A program made the translations under genes and the position numbers. This document shows, piece by piece, positions 11,180 to 21,734 of a stretch of DNA of 64,000 nucleotides (position 1 is its first letter; each line of letters starts with the position of its first letter). Location: positions 56,305,195 to 56,369,194 of the forward strand of contig NC_054742.1 of assembly GCF_018143015.1 (NCBI RefSeq). Reading direction: 5' to 3'. The notes below the pieces were generated by a model. The model searched no databases and was not told the DNA's origin. It saw only the letters and a list, made by a program, of their open reading frames with translations. The DNA is from Lytechinus variegatus (lineage: Eukaryota > Echinodermata > Echinoidea > Temnopleuroida > Toxopneustidae).

Positions 11180-11227
<48 letters not shown>
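11080..11227 (-). repeat. Purine tract plus two poly-A runs (poly-T on plus strand)
   Basis: On the minus strand a short GAAGGGAAAGA tract (11080-11090) abuts the 3' LTR and is the likely polypurine primer. Beside it lie runs of 67 (11092-11158) and 45 (11183-11227) T on the plus strand, separated by 24 bp. Lengths of such runs are often unreliable in assemblies. Confidence 0.85.
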
Positions 11228-11231
<4 letters not shown>

Positions 11232-11672
11232 GTACCACAAGTTAAATTCAGGCCAGATTCTTTTAGAGAATTTTACTTTTGGGTTGAATTGTGTCAGTGT
11301 AAACTGGAAGTTTACTGGATCCAAGTCAAAACTGAAAATTTGTGAAACTTGATAAGCAAATAATCAAGACTTTACATAGTGGCAAAATATGTCAGATGCC
11401 TGTAAGGGATTTCAATGTAACAAGGCATCAGTTTGTTTTGTTTTTTGTATTAAACAGTTAACTACAAAGAAAATACATACAAACATAACAGATATGCAAC
11501 AAAAAAAAATGATAACAGTCCACTTTCACTGTAATAGTGTTGAACAGTCAGTAATTCGACGAATGTCCCAACAAAATGTCCATCAGTTTGTATCTATCAA
11601 AAGTTCAATAACACACTTGAATCATCTTGTCCAGCATAATCAGTTCCTTAGTTCGTATTTCACATTGAATTC

Positions 11673-14600
11673 TTACTTCACAAAGTCTCGGAGATAGGCA
11701 GGGGGGTGGATAGTGCGACCACATCTTGTCTTTACTTCCTGCCTCTCTTGTGTTTCAGATCGGTCATCACACTCATCATCTGGGTTTGTCTGCTTATTTG
11801 GTTCAATCATCACTCCATCATCTGGTTCACGACGACTCCAGGTTTCACACACTAATCGCAGATGTCTGCGATTTCTACGATATGTAGCTCCATCCTCTGT
11901 CATCACCACATATGAGTGTGGTTCTGTTGCCATACGAAGGACCTTCGCTCTGCGCCACTCCCTTTGCCTATTGTGGGGTTGGATGCGAACTACATCTCCT
12001 GGTTTCATTGAAGGCAGTTCTCTGACTGAGCGATTGTAGTGATGAGCTTGTTTCTCCTTTGTCTTCTCCCTCTGTTCTTTCACACCAGTGGGAACTGCAG
12101 GTTCAAGCAACTTCGCAGTTGTTGGTAGGGTAGTGCGGGTTCTTCTATTCATTAAACGCTGCACTGGACTAGAGGAGAATCCTGGTGTTGGCGTGTTTCT
12201 GAATGCCAACAAACTCAGATATGGGTCATTGTGTCCTTCCTTAGCCTTCTTGAGTAGTGACTTGGCAGTCTTCACAGCATTTTCCACTTTCCCATTTGCC
12301 TGAGGATAAAGTGGAGATGTAGTTGTGTGCTTGAATTCCCACTTGGCTCCAAACTTGGCAAATTCATCAGAAGTGAATTGTGGGCCGTTATCTGTTACAA
12401 CTTCCTCTGGAATTCCGTGTCTGGCAAATTGGGCTTTCATTTTGTGTATCACACCAGATGAAGTGGTAGTTGTCAGATAGTCCACCTCAATGAAGTTGGA
12501 GTAGTAATCTGTTATAACAAGGTAGTCACGTGAGTCGAGGACAAACAGATCAGCACCAACTTTGGCCCATGGTCTCTCCGGTATCTCATGTTGCTTTAGC
12601 GGCTCCTTCTGCTGTCTGGTTCCCATGGCTCTACATACATCACATCTTTGTATGTAGTTCTTTACTTCACTGTTCATATTGGGCCAATAGAGGCATTCTC
12701 GTGCTCTCTTCAGACAACCGCTTTCCCCTAGATGTGATGCATGTAGTCGTTCTATCATGCCTTGTCTCATGCTCTTTGGTATCACTACCCTTTCACCTCT
12801 GAAGATGAGACCATTGGCGATGCTTAACTCATCCCGTATGTGAAAATAGGGTATGACACCAGATGGAAGATCCTGTTGCCTCATTGGCCATCCATTCATT
12901 ACTACTGCCTGTATCTCTTGCATCACCTCATCCTTTGCTGTGCACTGTTTTAACTCTTCCAGCAGAGGTCTTGCAATTGGCAGGTGATCCACCAGGTTGA
13001 CCTGCTCCATCTCTGTCTGTTTTCCATCCACTTCCAACACAGGAAGATACGCTCGGCTTAGCGTGTCAGCAATGTACATCTGCTTGCCTGGATGATAAAT
13101 GATATCAGCATCATAAGTTTGCAAGCGAAGGATGAGTCTCTGAAGCCTTTTGGGAGCTTGATGCATGTTTTTTTTTGCAATGATCTCCAATGGCTTGTGA
13201 TCACTTTGAACAGTCACCTTCCTTCCATAGGTATATTGGTGGAATCTTTCCAGTCCAAAGGTAACTGCAAGCAACTCCTTTTCTATTTGTGCATAGCGAC
13301 TCTCTGCCTCAGTGAGCGCCCTACTTGTATACGCTATCGGTTGACCTTTCTGCAGGATGGCTGCTCCCAGGCCCTTTTCTGAAGCATCTGCCTGCAGAAC
13401 GAGCCCTATGTCCTTGTCAAAGTACCTCAGAACTGGTTCTGATGTCACAGCCTCCTTGATGCTTTTGACTGCAGCATCATGCACGTCCAGCCAGCACCAT
13501 TCTACATCTTTCTTGGTTAGTGATCTGAGAGGTTCACACATCTCACTCAGGTTGGGGAGGAACTTACTCAGGTAATTTACAAATCCGAGAAAGCGTTGTA
13601 CCCCAGCAACATCTGTTGGATTCTGCATGTCTCTCACTGCCTTTACCTTTGCTGGGTCTGGTTTCAATCCTTCCTCAGTTATCAGGTGACCCATGAAAGA
13701 CACATCTTTCCTTTTGAATTTCAACTTCTGTTTGTTGAGTTTCAGATTTTTCTCCCTGCATCGTTCCATCAAAGCTCTCAGCTTGGTGTCATGGTCTACT
13801 TCTGCATCTGTCATTGTGTCACCCTCACCATACACCAGGATGTCATCTGCTATTGTTCTTACTCCTTGCAGACCTTCTAGTGCTTCATCTAGCCTACGCT
13901 GAAATTCCTCTGGTGCCGATGCAATACCGAATGGCAGCCTCTTCCATCTGTAACGCCCAAACGGGGTGTTGAATGTAGTTAGGTACGAGCTGTCCTCCTC
14001 AAGTTCTACGTGCCAGAACCCATTCTTTGCATCGACTACTGAAAACACCTTTGCCCTGGACAAATCTGGCAAGATGTCTTCTATTATCTTCATTGGGTAG
14101 TGGTTCCTTCTGACTGCTTTGTTCAGGTCCTGAGGGTCTAGACAAACCCTCAATTTGTTGTTAGGTTTGTTGACGCACACAAGACTGGAGACCCATTCTG
14201 TTGGAGTATCGACTGGGGCTACAACATCTGCTTCTACCAGTCTCACTAGCTCAGCTTTCAGTCTCTCTTTAATAGCAACTGGTACCCGTCTTGGAGGATG
14301 CACAACAGGTTTTACTGTTGGGTCCAGTTCTATCTTGTACTGGCCAGGTAGCTTCCCAACTCTATCATCGAACACATCAGAATACTCATGGCTCAGTTGC
14401 TCCGCTGAGCTCAGCCGTGGCAAGTCAGTCACCTCCATGATGTTTTCATGTTGCACGGTGATTAGGCCCATCAATTGACTGGTTTCACTACCCAGTATAG
14501 GAGTCAGCTTCCCATTATCCACAATGATGAACTCCACATCAAAGATCTCTTGATTCTTGGGATTGACAACTTCTATCGTGCACTTTCCCATTGGTTGTTC

Positions 14601-15608
14601 TGTACTCATATTGTACATTGACAGCAATCCCTTGGTAGGCTGAAGCGACATGGTACTTGTGTCAATGCATGAAGAAGGAAGCACGTTGCAGGTTGCCCCA
14701 CAATCTACCTGAAATCTCACTGAATGCCCACGGACCATCATGTTTGCAAAGATCCGTTTCTTTGGCCTTTCTTGAATACTTTTTATCTCTTCTGGTTCAA
14801 GGGTGATCACATGTAGAGTGAAGTCTGGATCCTCCTCTTCTCCTTCTCTGCTAACACCATGTACGTTGCTCAGCATGGTCTTACACTGGTTCTTGAAATG
14901 GTTATATTTCCCACATCGTGCACACTGTTTCCCATAAGCAGGACATTTCTCCTTGATGAATTCATGCTCTTGCCCACAGTATCGACATTTACGTGGTTTG
15001 CGGGTTCCAGGCTTCTGCTTTGTTGACTGCTTATGAGAGGAGTGCTGGATAGAGGACTCCCTCACTGCATGCACTGCGTCTCCATCTAATACATCCATTC
15101 TACTCTTTGTCAGTTCGGATGCACGGCAAATCTGGATGCACCCCTCCAAAGACAACGCCGTTTCTCTCAAAAGCCTCTCTCTCAAGCTTGACTCTCTAAT
15201 TCCACATACAATGCGGTCTCTTAGTAGACCATCTGCAAGCGTAGAAAAATTGCAGTTGGCAGCCAGCAGTTTCAATGCTGTCAAGTACGTGTCAAATGTC
15301 TCTCCAGCTTGCTGATCCCTTGTGAAGAATTTAAACCGATCCACAGTCTCGTTGCGGGGAGGATTGCAATGATTGTCAAATGCCTTGACAACTTCCTCCA
15401 AGGTCTCTGTTGCTGGCTTTATGGTTTGATAAAGCTCTCTCCCTTTACTGCCAACAAGGTACAGCATCATCTTTACTTTTGTCTTATCTTCTTTGTCAGC
15501 CATGGCAAGGTCAAGATATAACATCAATTCTTCCTTCCAGAGTGCCCATACCTGCGGGAGGTTTTGTGCCTCCAAATCAAGCTGCTGGGGAGGTTTTAGC
15601 GCTTCCAT
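11673..15608 (-). CDS. Gypsy gag-pol polyprotein (fossil element)
   Basis: 1,311 residues in one frame from an ATG near the primer-binding-site side. In order: a gag-like region (about 1-200), paired CCHC-type zinc knuckles (about 208-243), an aspartic-protease segment (about 290-390), reverse transcriptase (about 430-640, with VDAKNGFWHV and IADDILVYG), RNase H (about 720-840, LQADASEKGLGAAIL), and integrase with an HHCC zinc-binding part (about 985-1025, ending CDVC) and a catalytic core containing TDNGPQF. No envelope frame is present. This composition and order is that of Ty3/gypsy (Metaviridae-type) elements. Coding is minus strand; plus-strand ORFs here are shadows. Confidence 0.95.
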   Translation of the reverse strand: MEALKPPQQLDLEAQNLPQVWALWKEELMLYLDLAMADKEDKTKVKMMLYLVGSKGRELYQTIKPATETLEEVVKAFDNHCNPPRNETVDRFKFFTRDQQAGETFDTYLTALKLLAANCNFSTLADGLLRDRIVCGIRESSLRERLLRETALSLEGCIQICRASELTKSRMDVLDGDAVHAVRESSIQHSSHKQSTKQKPGTRKPRKCRYCGQEHEFIKEKCPAYGKQCARCGKYNHFKNQCKTMLSNVHGVSREGEEEDPDFTLHVITLEPEEIKSIQERPKKRIFANMMVRGHSVRFQVDCGATCNVLPSSCIDTSTMSLQPTKGLLSMYNMSTEQPMGKCTIEVVNPKNQEIFDVEFIIVDNGKLTPILGSETSQLMGLITVQHENIMEVTDLPRLSSAEQLSHEYSDVFDDRVGKLPGQYKIELDPTVKPVVHPPRRVPVAIKERLKAELVRLVEADVVAPVDTPTEWVSSLVCVNKPNNKLRVCLDPQDLNKAVRRNHYPMKIIEDILPDLSRAKVFSVVDAKNGFWHVELEEDSSYLTTFNTPFGRYRWKRLPFGIASAPEEFQRRLDEALEGLQGVRTIADDILVYGEGDTMTDAEVDHDTKLRALMERCREKNLKLNKQKLKFKRKDVSFMGHLITEEGLKPDPAKVKAVRDMQNPTDVAGVQRFLGFVNYLSKFLPNLSEMCEPLRSLTKKDVEWCWLDVHDAAVKSIKEAVTSEPVLRYFDKDIGLVLQADASEKGLGAAILQKGQPIAYTSRALTEAESRYAQIEKELLAVTFGLERFHQYTYGRKVTVQSDHKPLEIIAKKNMHQAPKRLQRLILRLQTYDADIIYHPGKQMYIADTLSRAYLPVLEVDGKQTEMEQVNLVDHLPIARPLLEELKQCTAKDEVMQEIQAVVMNGWPMRQQDLPSGVIPYFHIRDELSIANGLIFRGERVVIPKSMRQGMIERLHASHLGESGCLKRARECLYWPNMNSEVKNYIQRCDVCRAMGTRQQKEPLKQHEIPERPWAKVGADLFVLDSRDYLVITDYYSNFIEVDYLTTTTSSGVIHKMKAQFARHGIPEEVVTDNGPQFTSDEFAKFGAKWEFKHTTTSPLYPQANGKVENAVKTAKSLLKKAKEGHNDPYLSLLAFRNTPTPGFSSSPVQRLMNRRTRTTLPTTAKLLEPAVPTGVKEQREKTKEKQAHHYNRSVRELPSMKPGDVVRIQPHNRQREWRRAKVLRMATEPHSYVVMTEDGATYRRNRRHLRLVCETWSRREPDDGVMIEPNKQTNPDDECDDRSETQERQEVKTRCGRTIHPPAYLRDFVK

Positions 15609-15961
15609 ATTTGCTTACGCTAGGTCCACACGACACTGGATGGTTCAAATCAGGGTATGTAGCCAAAGGCAGAGTCAGAGATCAATTCACTGTTTCAAGC
15701 AAAATCACTGGTGCCAACCCAAATCTCCTTTGAATTCATATATGTCATGGATCATCTAATACGGGCCAGATCCAGTCCCGATATGATTTATTTCTCGTTA
15801 TAATGAACATTGACAGGCTTAATGAACTTAAGGCTATGGATGTAGAGTTTACTCACGTTCATTCTCTCTGCCTCTGACAGGGCAGTCCCACAGCTACAGT
15901 CTCGCGTAGGGTGCCTCAAATCTAGCACAAAATAAGCACGTAACAGCTCCAAACATCGCCA

Positions 15962-15976
15962 CCACTCCTGACACCA
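15962..15976 (-). promoter_or_regulatory. Primer-binding site, tRNA-Leu type
   Basis: The minus strand reads TGGTGTCAGGAGTGG directly after the 5' LTR. This is complementary to the 3' end of animal tRNA-Leu (…CCACTCCTGACACCA), a primer known for some gypsy elements. Confidence 0.85.
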
Positions 15977-16155
15977 TGTAGTAAGTAGTTACTATGACTC
16001 TCAATAAACTACTCTTTGAGACAGTGGGTTTGTAAACTATGAAGCTGAGTATATATTCTCGTTTCTCTCTGTCGCGCTGCTTACATTCAGCCTTTGCGAT
16101 ATTATACTCATGTCATGTGTTTTTCTGCCAAGAGGTGGCGCTGCACCTCTTTACA
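15977..16155 (-). repeat. 5' LTR of the gypsy element
   Basis: 179 bp, identical by eye to 10901-11079, followed by the CTTTT target-site copy. It would carry the element's promoter; no clear TATA box was assigned. Confidence 0.95.
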
Positions 16156-16185
16156 CTTTTCAAAAGAAAAGTTGCCTTTTTCCCC

Positions 16186-16500
16186 TATGCCCATGGGCGG
16201 AAATCCCAGGGGGGTGTCCCCCTACTCAAAATAGTAGGTGGGGGGACACAATATCAAATGTCCCCCTACTATATGTTGGGTCTTTGGTGATGCTAAGAAA
16301 TATATCACTCAAAATGGGAATAAAACGTACGTTTTGGGACGAGATGACTGTTTTTTTTTTTTTTTTTTGCTTGTCAAACATATTTTCGTCAAAATGACCT
16401 TTAATTTTAGGTAATAGCCTTTTTTTTTTTGCTTGTCAAATTTTCCAGACCCTTGTCCCCCCTACCTTTTGGGAGAGATTTCCGCCCCTGCCTATGCCCC
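16186..16500. mobile_element. MITE-like repeat with GGGCGGAAATC ends
   Basis: Near 16194 the plus strand has GGGCGGAAATCCCAG and near 16470 the inverse GAGATTTCCGCCC. Inside, GTCCCCCTACT is repeated and a TTTTTTTTGCTTGTCAAA unit occurs twice (about 16350-16380 and 16420-16442). No coding capacity. Ends are approximate. Confidence 0.6.
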
Positions 16501-17083
16501 CCACTTTCAACTTCGCTCCGTCGCCCCTGTTAAAATTCTAACAAGAGTAGGTTCTTTGGGGCTGGGGATTGATATTTATGATAATCATAATGTATTTGCC
16601 AAATCTGGCGCAGTCAAATTTGCCGATAGCCGGCGGCCGGCCTGATAAAAAGAAATGCGGCGCCATATTTAAAGAAGAAGCTTGGCCCTTGGGCGTGTGA
16701 CTTGTGACTGTGTCTGTGTTTTGACTTTTGTGACTTTCAAAATTATATACGAGGCCAGGGTAACTAAGAGGTGAGTGTACTTTATTTATTCTTCTCAAAA
16801 TGATTAACGTAATCAATTCTTGAATTTGGTACCACTGGAAAATGAATTAAAACTAGGCCTAGAATTTAATTCGTCATGCGGACGAATTAGGTGGTCTGTC
16901 ATGATTTGTCAATTCAGTGTCGGCTGATGTATGAAATAAATCATTTAGATATCATTGATAATCTTGATCGTAGACATCCTAAGAATAAGTTTTGACCATT
17001 ACTAAATGTGATTATTGATGTGGTGATGACAATCGTCAGACATACATCGCCCATACATCTTCAAACAGATACATACAAGATAG
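16501..17083. other. Intergenic, repeat-end motif only
   Basis: No exon recognised. ATTAGGTGGTCTGTC (16886-16900) is repeated in inverse orientation at 27491-27505, so it is a terminus of a dispersed repeat. Confidence 0.5.
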
Positions 17084-17229
17084 ATGATTATACCTCACGG
17101 ATCAACACGGCAATGCCGGCATGATCCGGGGAGGTCCGGGATAGTTTTGCCCCAGATGACTGTGAACACGGCATCAACACGGCAGCTTCACACGGATCTA
17201 CACGGATCATGCCGGCAGAGCACGTCGTC

Positions 17230-17334
17230 AACACGGACCAATACGTCAGCAACACGGACCTACACGTCAGCTACACGGACCACCATGTCAGCAACACGGA
17301 CCTACACGTCAGCAATACGGACGAACACGTCAAA
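17230..17334. repeat. 21-bp tandem repeat, 5 units
   Basis: Five consecutive 21-bp units of the form AACACGGACC-TACACGTCAGC (17230, 17251, 17272, 17293, 17314). Related ACACGG words continue upstream to about 17100. Each unit has an ACGTCA word, a CREB/ATF half site. The open frame through it (Thr/Ser-rich) is a by-product of the period. Confidence 0.9.
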
Positions 17335-17342
17335 TGCGTTAT

Positions 17343-17353
17343 CCATTGAGCTA
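17343..17353 (-). other. tRNA A-box-like motif
   Basis: The minus strand reads TAGCTCAATGG followed by ATAACGCATTTGAC, the A box and D-arm side of a tRNA. The B-box half that should follow is replaced by the 21-bp repeat; matching B boxes lie at 17754 and 18193. Confidence 0.6.
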
Positions 17354-17355
17354 GC

Positions 17356-18488
17356 ATATTCCCCATAGAGATTACACGTAAGCAAATTTGAGAATTACAA
17401 TTCCAATTTTGTAAGCGAAATACGGGCATGATCCCGGCATCTGATCAAAAAATGGAGAGCATATTTTCGAAAGCTTAGAATCTCGGCTACAACATACTAA
17501 AAATTCAGGGAAAACTGACAAGAAACAATGGAGATATAGCTCACGAAATAGAGGAATGTCGAATCTAGTTTTGAGAAAAGGTCATGTCCCATAGAGATTA
17601 CACGCAAAATACATGTGATATGAAAAAAGTAATTATAATCTGTTTTATCTTGCTAAATTTAAACTTTTATACCTTTAAATTATCATAAAGGATCATGTAA
17701 GAAGCGGCAAAAAGAAAAAAAAGTGAAAAAAAAAATTCATCTTGTTCACCCCAGGACTCGAACCCGCGCCCTTTAGAAAGCAGTCAAAGCCACGATATTC
17801 CCCATAGAGAATACACGTAAGCAAGTTTGAGAATTACAATTCAAATTTTGCAAGCGAAATACGGGCATGATCCCGGCATCTGATCAAAAAATGGAGGGCA
17901 CATTCCGAAAGCTTAGAATCTCAGCTACAACATACTAAAAGCTCAGGGAAAACTGACAAGAAACAATAGAGATATGGCTCACGAAATAGAGGAATGTCGA
18001 ATCTAGTTTTGAGAAAAAGTCATGTCCCATAGAGATTACACGCAAAATACATGTGATATGAAAAAAGCAATTATAATCTGTTTTATCTTGCTAAATTTAA
18101 ACTTTTATACCATTTAATTATCATAAAGGATCATGTAAGAAGTGGCAAAAAGAAAAAAAAAGTGAAAAAAAAAATTCATCTTGTTCACCCCAGGACTCGA
18201 ACCCGCGCCCTTTAGAAAGCAGTCAAAGCCACGATATTCCCCATAGAGAATACACGTAAGCAATTTTGAGAATTACAAGTCCAATTTTGCAAGTGAAATA
18301 CGCGCATGATCCCGGCATCTGATCAAAAAATAAAGGGCACACTTCCGAAAGCTTAGAATCTCAGCTACAACATACTAAAAGCTTAAAGAAAACTGACAAG
18401 AAAAAATGGAGATATGGCTCACGAAATAGAGGAATGTCGAATCTGGTTTTGAGAAAAAGTCATGTCCCATAGAGATTACACGCAAAAT
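17356..18488 (-). repeat. 439-bp tandem repeat with tRNA-like B boxes
   Basis: Copies begin at ATATTCCCCATAGAGA at 17356, 17795 and 18234, exactly 439 bp apart; the third stops near 18488. Copies differ by scattered substitutions. The end of each full copy carries, on the minus strand, GCGCGGGTTCGAGTCCTGG (B boxes at 17754-17764 and 18193-18203) preceded by TTTGACTGCTTTCTAAAGGG, which fits the anticodon-to-T-arm part of a tRNA. A short A-box region is missing inside the array. The likely origin is a tRNA-derived SINE that became tandem. Confidence 0.8.
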
Positions 18489-19553
18489 GAGGAAAAATGA
18501 CATGCCTCTTTTCATCGCTGTTTTACGCAATGATGCGTTTCTCAAAACGAATAATCATGTTTACTGAGGAGAAAGAGTACATTCTAAACTACAACATATC
18601 GAAATCTGGGCGAAAAACGATCTATATTCGAGAAGTTACAACCAAATTTGCATAAATTTGATGACGTCATTTTTGAAAAAATGAAATTTTTAGTTTAGGC
18701 GCCATTTTGATGACGTCACGATATAATTTAGGGACATTGATGACATGAAATCAAATCTACAACTCATACTCTATCGATATATGAAAAAAAATTGGGGGTC
18801 AACGGATTATTTAAAGAGCTACAGTGAATTTTCAATAGGCATGTTTTTGCCCATATATGGCTAGTCCACCTCCTGGACTGTTGTTATTTTGTACGACACG
18901 ACTACCAAACACCCAGCACACTACAACCCCATAACAGTACACGCATACACACACCCTGAATAGTCATATGAAACAACAGTCCAGTGAATCTTGGCAAGTT
19001 CCCCGTCAGATTCAAGGGAACTGATATTCCGCCCACTGAGCCCAGTCTCCCTCGCTCTCGATTCCGATTGGTCGACAAACCCTGTCAATCAGAACGGCGT
19101 TCTCCTCGGTGCCATTACGTAACTACAAGTGACAGTTTTGGGGGACGGTGTTCCCAGTCTTATTTCAAGGATATTTTTTATTAATTAACTCACATTAAAA
19201 AAAATTATAAATCTTTTTTACGAATATTCGTCACACAATCTCTGTAAAATATTCTTTAAAAATATTTATAAATATGAAAATTATTTTTGGTTGAGTATTT
19301 TTTGAACGATTTTATATGATAAAGAAATAAAATTATTGATACATCATGGAAAAAAAATTACAACATGTGCACTCTATGTCCGATGTACACATGTAAAACG
19401 CATGCTTGCATCGTTTGTTTTCGGATCGTGTACTTGTACTACTCAAGGTTATTCTTTAATATTTTGGCGTTATCTTCTGTTTATCAAGTCGATCTACTCA
19501 TTGACCGTTTAGATACATGTAGTTGAATTTCTTAGCCATTTTCTCTTACAAGA
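18489..19553. other. Non-coding; candidate 5' flank of the helicase gene
   Basis: Two TGACGTCA palindromes lie at about 18661 and 18712. A 13-bp perfect inverted repeat, CTGGACTGTTGTT at 18873-18885 and its inverse at 18972-18984, encloses 86 bp. GATTGG and CAATC boxes lie near 19070-19090. No exon was found before the ATG at 19554. Confidence 0.45.
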
Positions 19554-20876
19554 ATGATGGCTGACTACCAGGCGCGCCGGAACACTTTCAGTTTTGGGGG
19601 GGACAGCGTGAGATACCGAAGCGATCGAGGGGGAGAAGGCGTGGGACCCCCCCCCCCCCACGGTAAGGACTTTGTGTAAAAATGGAGTTTAAAAGTTACG
19701 TTTCTAAGAGAATAATAAAAAAATCTTGAGAATTAAACATAGAATTCACTACGAAAGACTATTACTCAGAGTTTATGAGAACCTATGAAATCTACGCGCA
19801 AAACGATCGCTTAATTCGGAATGTGGTTTTCGTGTCTGATCAATTACGTAATACGCTTATATTGACTCAAAATACCAGAAAAATTACATTTTTCATGCAA
19901 TATCCTTTCAGAAATATTTATTTATGTACATTTACATACACGGACGACGCGAGAGAGCACAATTATCATAAGTTTCAAGGAGTGTATTAAGCAGAAGAAG
20001 CGTAACAACAGAAACAAAATACATTCTAATGTCTTTTAAATTAAAAATTTCATACTGTTCTGACGTGGCAGACGACGATAAGCGCTTAAATCCCCATTCT
20101 ATTTAAATCATTTCTGACCTCAGCATTGGAGAGAGTCCCTGATTATCCATGCATAGGCAAAACGTTTCATATTTTGTAACTGGAGGAAAAAGAAATATGA
20201 CCTGCTTAATTATTGTCTAACAATTTAAAACTTTTCTGAAAATGTAAACATTACTCGATTTATGTGTTTCCTTTGGCATGTTTTGTATGGCTGGGAAGCA
20301 CTTTTGGATGACCCCTTCAAAATCTTCTTTTTTCTTTACATATTTTCTGGGGAAAATGTGACCATAACTAGGAAATGATGAATATCAAATTCCAGGAAAT
20401 ATTCATTTGTAAATAATCATGAACTAACAAACTACGGCAGTTCATAATGTACATTATGTAACATTATTTAGAAGAAAACAATTACATTCCAACAGCGGAT
20501 GTGGTTGACGGTACACCATGTGGAGTTTTCGAAAAAAAGTGGATAAAAAAAAATTATAGAGGAATAAGTGAAATTGATAGGAGGAAGTAGACAGTTGATA
20601 GTCGAGTAAATTTTTGTTCAAACGAGCGTAGTCCTGATAAAGACAGTAAACCAGAAAAGGTTGAAGAAGAGGCTTGATTAGTTGATAGATGAGTACTCCT
20701 GCTCTGCACTCCATTCGCCGACTCAACTTGAGCTAGCATCTTCTCATTTATCCAATAAGCAACTACTCAATCCTCTATAACTCTTTAAACTTTTTCGGTT
20801 TCACAGCTATTTCCAGATTCCTTATGTTGCTCGAGTAGCTAGCGTTCACGCGCGTTGGTGATATCGGGTCCGGGGA

Positions 20877-21025
20877 GCGTTTCATGAAAGGACTTGTAGG
20901 ACGTTTTATCCGACAAGTCCTGTTTTATCCGACAGTTACTATGGTAACAATGCTTCTCAACCAATCAGAATACAGGAAAGTTGTCAGATCTTACAACTTG
21001 TCGGACGAAAATATTGATGAAACAC
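20877..21025. mobile_element. Short fold-back MITE
   Basis: The left end GTTTCATGAAAGGACTTGTA and the right end (inverted) GTTTCATCAATATT share the outer eight bases and an internal CCGACAAGT. A diverged inverted copy lies at 1165-1290. No coding capacity. Confidence 0.65.
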
Positions 21026-21129
21026 CACCCCGGTCTGAGCGTTTCTGGGCGACCGCGCGTTTGTTAGTCGACACAGCCAGCATGCAAATTTTTTAGTCTG
21101 AAATGTATTTATTATGTATTATTTATAGG

Positions 21130-21734
21130 CCCCCATTCCACAGAACGGAGACCATTGAAAGACCACTGAAAGACTTAAAATTGGTGAGGTCTTACAGCGG
21201 TTTTCAAGATCAATGAAATTTGTCATCTCTGTGGAATGGCTCAGAAAGACCCCTCAAATACCTCTGAAAGACTGATGGATATTTCTTGTCGTACTGGTCT
21301 TAGACTAGTCCTCTCGAGATCATTCAATGGTCTTTCAGAGATCTTTTATGCAATAAGTGATCTTTCTGAATTCTTTCCATGGACTTTGCCTGGTCTTTCA
21401 ATGATCTTTCAATAATCTCTCATGAGTCTTACAGTGATCTCCGCAAAAATCGTGAGAGACTGCCGAAAGATCAGACCTTTGAAAGTTCATCTAAAGACCG
21501 CTGAAAGACTGCTGAAAGACCACTGAAAGACAATTTTCCTGTAAGACCGTTGTAAGACTGCTTTGAACCGTTTCAAAAAGTTTTGGAGCCCATGAAGACC
21601 ACTGGAAGATTGGTCAGAACTCGTGTAAGACCTCAAAGACCATTGTAGGTTCATTGAAAGACCTCTGAAAGATCAACCAAAATTCATGGTCTTTTAAAGG
21701 TCTTCCAGTGGTCTTGTTATCTGTGGAATGGGGG
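21130..21734. mobile_element. MITE with perfect 15-bp ends and internal GAAAGAC repeats
   Basis: The ends CCCCCATTCCACAGA (21130-21144) and its exact inverse (21720-21734) bound 605 bp. The interior is a degenerate run of GAAAGACCACT-like words on one strand and their inverse on the other, so much of the element can fold. No ORF. Confidence 0.85.

Larger units (their letters stand above)
10896..16160 (-). mobile_element. Ty3/gypsy LTR retrotransposon, looks whole
   Basis: The element spans 10901-16155 (5,255 bp) on the minus strand and is flanked by the 5-bp target-site duplication CTTTT (10896-10900 and 16156-16160). Parts in minus-strand order: 5' LTR, primer-binding site, a single gag-pol frame, a 3' untranslated stretch with two long homopolymers, a short purine tract next to the 3' LTR, and the 3' LTR. 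No break is seen in the coding frame. The two 179-bp LTRs are identical by eye, which implies a very recent insertion. The single-frame layout recalls the echinoderm SURL/Mag-like group; that placement is an inference. Confidence 0.95.

Noticed and set aside
17084-17368. Thr/Ser-rich ORF of 94 codons
   Set aside because: Explained by the 21-bp repeat, a multiple of three.
17356-18488. CRISPR-like array
   Set aside because: Spacing of 439 bp with no distinct spacers and a eukaryotic setting; it is a satellite.
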